This document shows positions 33,133 through 34,918 of a stretch of 34,918 bases of DNA, in pieces. The DNA comes from Bacteroidales bacterium (GTDB taxonomy: Bacteria > Bacteroidota > Bacteroidia > Bacteroidales > ML635J-15): assembly GCA_017645925.1 (NCBI GenBank), contig JAGCNN010000079.1, forward strand, positions 1 through 34,918, given 5' to 3'. Position numbers and translations under genes: made by a program. Positions within the stretch are counted from its first letter, which is position 1. The number at the start of each line of letters is the position of its first letter. Below the pieces are notes generated by a model. It was not told where the DNA came from and ran no database searches. It worked only from the letters and a program-made list of their open reading frames with translations.

Positions 33133-33203
33133 CCATTTTGCGGCTTAATGTCCGCAATTTTCACGAAAAGGAGATTCTTTCTAAAAAACGATTGTGAAAC
33201 CTT

Positions 33204-33266
33204 GCCATTGTGCGATTCAACAAGAAACCGCTTTATTCCCTGTCCGGACGCAATTCATTGCGTCTC
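33204..33266 (+). repeat. 63-bp direct repeat, copy A (contains REP-like palindrome)
   Basis: It matches 33543-33605 at 56 of 63 positions without gaps. It ends in GACGCAATTCATTGCGTC (33247-33264), a palindrome with a 2-base centre. Confidence 0.75.
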
Positions 33267-33323
33267 TACAAATGGCACCACCACAGAAAATTGACAAGAT
33301 TACGCCAAAATATCTCGGTGTTT

Positions 33324-33360
33324 TTGGCGCAATCTGCATAAAAGTGTAAGATTGCGCCAA
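33324..33360. repeat. Strong hairpin TTGGCGCAATCT ... AGATTGCGCCAA
   Basis: Perfect 12-bp arms (33324-33335 and 33349-33360) with a 13-base loop. There is no T run, so termination is unlikely; the role is unknown. Confidence 0.7.
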
Positions 33361-33451
33361 GATTAACACTAAACTAATGATATTGAATAAATTATATCGC
33401 ATATTTATAAATCCACAAATAAAATCATCCCATCCTTAAATTTTCCACATA

Positions 33452-33524
33452 CGCAAATCATTGCAATCGGCGCAACACATTGCAATCGGCGCAAATCATT
33501 GCATTCGGCGCAACGCATTGCGCC
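33452..33524 (+). repeat. 19-bp tandem repeats ending in a palindrome
   Basis: Units close to CGCAAATCATTGCAATCGG begin at 33452, 33471 and 33490; a fourth partial unit at 33509 runs into the palindrome GGCGCAACGCATTGCGCC (33507-33524). Confidence 0.75.
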
Positions 33525-33542
33525 GCTACATTGTACAATCTC

Positions 33543-33605
33543 GCCATGGTGCGATTCAACAAGAAACGGCTTTATCCCATGTACAGGCGCAATTCATTGC
33601 GTCTC
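33543..33605 (+). repeat. 63-bp direct repeat, copy B
   Basis: This is the second copy of 33204-33266, with seven differences; its palindrome is at 33586-33603. Copy A lies 339 bp to the left. Confidence 0.75.
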
Positions 33606-33648
33606 AGAAACGGGCTTTAGCCCCAGAAACGGCGTAGCCATCAAACAT

Positions 33649-34266
33649 CTATTCAACAATTTCTTTTGCCCATTCGGGTATTTGAGCAATGTATCTTTTA
33701 GCAACAATGCCATCTGCATATCTAAGTAGCAATATAGCGTCAGCATTTTCTGCAGAGTTGTCGTAAAGATATGCACGATGGACTTTTCCGATGATATACT
33801 TGCTGTTGAGAATTGATTTTTGATAGCGTGAAATAATTTTTGAAATTGGCACATCGTGTCCGCCTTTCATTACTCTGTTAGCGATGCGGGAAGCGTTGAT
33901 GGCTGGCGATGTGGTACATACGAAGAATAGTCGCACAAAAAAACCTGCTTTTATTGCCCGTTCTATATAATTAATCTTGTCATCGGCAGACAGTACGGTT
34001 TCAAAAATCAAGCTTTTCTTTTCAATTAAGCACTTTTCTCTCCATTCTTCACAATATTTTACCGATTTCAGCACCGCTTCTTGTGAATTCCAATTTCCAA
34101 AACGCTCCTGCGCGACAATATCAGGGTTAATATATACAGAATCTTCCATCCAGTGATGTTGTAGAATTCTGCTTGTAACAGAAGTCTTTCCAGAACCATT
34201 AGGCCCAGCAACAACAATTAGTACAGGCTTTTTTTCAGTTTTCTTTGCTACCATATTTCTTGTCAT
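33649..34266 (-). CDS. Zeta-toxin-family P-loop kinase
   Basis: The protein has 205 residues (or 201 if ATG 34254 is used). Near the N-terminus VLIVVAGPNGSGKTSVTSRI holds the P-loop (G21 to T28). It continues with YINPDIVAQERFGNW, KKSLIFETVLS, and the zeta-type arginine and glycine segment ANRVMKGGHDVPISKIISRY. Zeta toxins phosphorylate UDP-activated amino sugars and block cell-wall synthesis; related kinases in this group may have other targets. The upstream small gene overlaps it by 32 bp and is the probable antitoxin. No epsilon-like antitoxin sequence is recognisable. The substrate is unknown. Confidence 0.83.
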   Translation of the reverse strand: MTRNMVAKKTEKKPVLIVVAGPNGSGKTSVTSRILQHHWMEDSVYINPDIVAQERFGNWNSQEAVLKSVKYCEEWREKCLIEKKSLIFETVLSADDKINYIERAIKAGFFVRLFFVCTTSPAINASRIANRVMKGGHDVPISKIISRYQKSILNSKYIIGKVHRAYLYDNSAENADAILLLRYADGIVAKRYIAQIPEWAKEIVE

Positions 34267-34420
34267 ACATATCTTTTATCTCATCAAAGTATTTCCGAAG
34301 GGCGGCTTCGTTGCTTAGTCGTGCTTCTTCGGCTACTTCGTGCATAATATAGGCAAGCATTTCGTCCGATGGTTCGCTTGTGCCTGTTAGCCGATATTTG
34401 TTAACTTCTGATTCTGACAT
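34235..34420 (-). CDS. Small acidic protein, candidate antitoxin for the zeta-like kinase
   Basis: The start is taken as the ATG at 34420 (MSESEVNKYRLTGTSEPSDE), giving 61 residues; an upstream ATG at 34474 would begin only 7 nt from the predicted start of transcription. It is mostly helical and acidic, with MLAYIMHEVAEEARLSNEAA and LRKYFDEIKDMYDKKYG. It overlaps the zeta-like gene by 32 bp, the typical order antitoxin then toxin. Similar small proteins often precede zeta-like genes in Bacteroidota as far as I know, but I recognise no named family. Antitoxin function is inferred from position. Confidence 0.65.
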   Translation of the reverse strand: MSESEVNKYRLTGTSEPSDEMLAYIMHEVAEEARLSNEAALRKYFDEIKDMYDKKYGSKEN

Positions 34421-34463
34421 ATCTGAATGTTTATATTGCAAAACGCAGTCACAAAATTTTCCA

Positions 34464-34471
34464 CAAATATA
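34464..34471 (-). promoter_or_regulatory. -7 box of the zeta-like toxin-antitoxin operon
   Basis: TATATTTG (minus strand 34471-34464) matches TAnnTTTG and gives a leader of roughly 40 nt to ATG 34420. No clear -33 box is seen. Confidence 0.4.
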
Positions 34472-34601
34472 CAACTTTTTCTGAAATGCCCCACTATTAA
34501 ATCAAATCCTCAAATTTCCCACAGACATTGCTCTCAACGTTTCTTCAATCCCATCAAACCCTCAAACGGCATAACCATCAAACCCAGAAACTTGAAACTT
34601 T

Positions 34602-34765
34602 GAAACGGCGAAGCCATAGAAACCTGAAACGTGAAACCAGAAACGGCGAAGCCATAGAAACCTGAAACGTGAAACCAGAAACGGCGAAGCCATAGAAACC
34701 AGAAACGTGAAACCAGAAACGTGAAACTTTGAAACGGCGTCAGCCATTCAAACGGGCGTAGCCCA
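34602..34765 (+). repeat. 38-bp tandem repeats (GAAACGGCGAAGCCATAG family)
   Basis: GAAACGGCGAAGCCATAG begins at 34602, 34640 and 34678, an exact 38-bp period. Decayed units with the same GAAAC/GGCG words follow to about 34765 and precede from about 34560. Confidence 0.8.
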
Positions 34766-34860
34766 TAGAAACAAAAAAAAATTTCAAAAAATTTTTTTTT
34801 CGAGGCAACCATTTCCAATTTCCTGCGTTAATATTATGTCTAATTTTAAATTTTATAGAT

Positions 34861-34918
34861 ATGAAGAAGTCATTTCTCGTTGTATCCATGCTGTTTGCGA
34901 TTTCATTCAGCTTTGCAC
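34861..34918 (+). CDS. Start of a secreted protein (cut by window end)
   Basis: The ATG at 34861 opens MKKSFLVVSMLFAISFSFA, a clear Sec signal peptide with a basic start and a hydrophobic core, and the frame is still open at the window edge after 19 codons. The rest of the gene is outside, so the product cannot be named. It is divergent from the zeta-like module. No consensus promoter is obvious in the 60 bp upstream; TAATTTTA near 34840 is a weak -7 candidate. Confidence 0.6.
   Translation, partial: MKKSFLVVSMLFAISFSFA

Larger units (their letters stand above)
32971..33648. other. Noncoding, repeat-rich region between abiE and the zeta-like module
   Basis: This 678-bp stretch has no convincing gene. 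It contains hairpins (33107-33132, 33324-33360), two copies of a 63-bp direct repeat (33204-33266, 33543-33605), a 19-bp tandem array (33452-33524), REP-like palindromes (33247-33264, 33507-33524, 33586-33603) and, at 33606-33640, the GAAACGGCG-type repeat also found at 34560-34760. Confidence 0.7.
34421..34860. other. Noncoding region with 38-bp tandem repeats
   Basis: This 440-bp gap holds the promoter of the zeta-like operon, a GAAAC-rich tandem array (34560-34765), then runs of A and T (34772-34800) before the last, partial gene. I see no other gene. Confidence 0.65.

Noticed and set aside
34602..34765. Possible CRISPR array
   Set aside because: The 38-bp period is the whole repeated unit with no unique spacers, and there is no cas gene nearby.
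1..34918. tRNA or rRNA genes
   Set aside because: Reading the gaps I found no cloverleaf or rRNA-like sequence; all gaps are accounted for by promoters, terminators and repeats.

Overview
This window is bacterial chromosome from the phylum Bacteroidota, most likely a Bacteroidales. The core gene string bamD-rpoZ-coaBC-DUF4835-recN is typical of the phylum. Predicted promoters carry the Bacteroidetes -7 box TAnnTTTG, with a TTTG or TTG near -33 where visible, and Shine-Dalgarno sites are not evident. Type IX secretion hallmarks are present: a DUF4835/PorD-type protein, a gliding-motility-type C-terminal domain, and a sorting-domain-like fold in a FISUMP protein.

Layout. Positions 1-1503 (minus) hold most of a GT3-type glycogen synthase behind a near-consensus promoter. 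Positions 1824-5402 encode a large secreted repeat protein: signal peptide, sorting-domain-like segment, about 15 cysteine-containing repeats of about 50 residues, and a FISUMP domain. Positions 5591-8070 hold a MoxR-type AAA ATPase paired with a VWA protein. Positions 8222-9709 hold a three-gene HipB / split-HipA module resembling HipBST; a near-identical 59-bp twin-operator block lies on each side of it. Positions 9777-15731 (minus) form the bamD-rpoZ-coaBC-DUF4835-recN operon with an AT-rich secreted protein appended. An FAA-hydrolase gene and a repeat-rich gap with two 125-bp nested palindromes follow.

Positions 16952-24935 (plus) form a tightly packed operon: ettA, a GH16-like lipoprotein, an MBOAT (AlgI-like) acyltransferase and two tandem AlgJ/AlgX-like SGNH proteins. 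This is probably an envelope or exopolysaccharide O-acetylation system. Two lipoprotein genes, a clan-A glycosidase and a GDPD-like phosphodiesterase, converge on it from the minus strand. gltX follows, then a REP-associated tyrosine transposase (RAYT) pseudogene.

Positions 29655-32970 (minus) encode an AbiE toxin-antitoxin pair, an ECF sigma factor, and a membrane protein with PKD-like domains and a type IX sorting-like C-terminus, likely the sigma factor's regulator. The end holds repeat-rich noncoding DNA flanking a zeta-type kinase toxin and its small candidate antitoxin, then the first codons of a secreted protein.

Three toxin-antitoxin-type modules (HipBST-like, AbiE, zeta-like), a broken RAYT and several palindromic repeat families make this a mosaic of core and accessory DNA. 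The most interesting items are the operator-flanked HipBST-like cassette, the RAYT gene carrying a REP-like palindrome inside its own reading frame, the sigma / type IX-tailed membrane protein pair, and the acetylation operon fused to ettA. All functional calls rest on reading motifs by eye; no database search was run.
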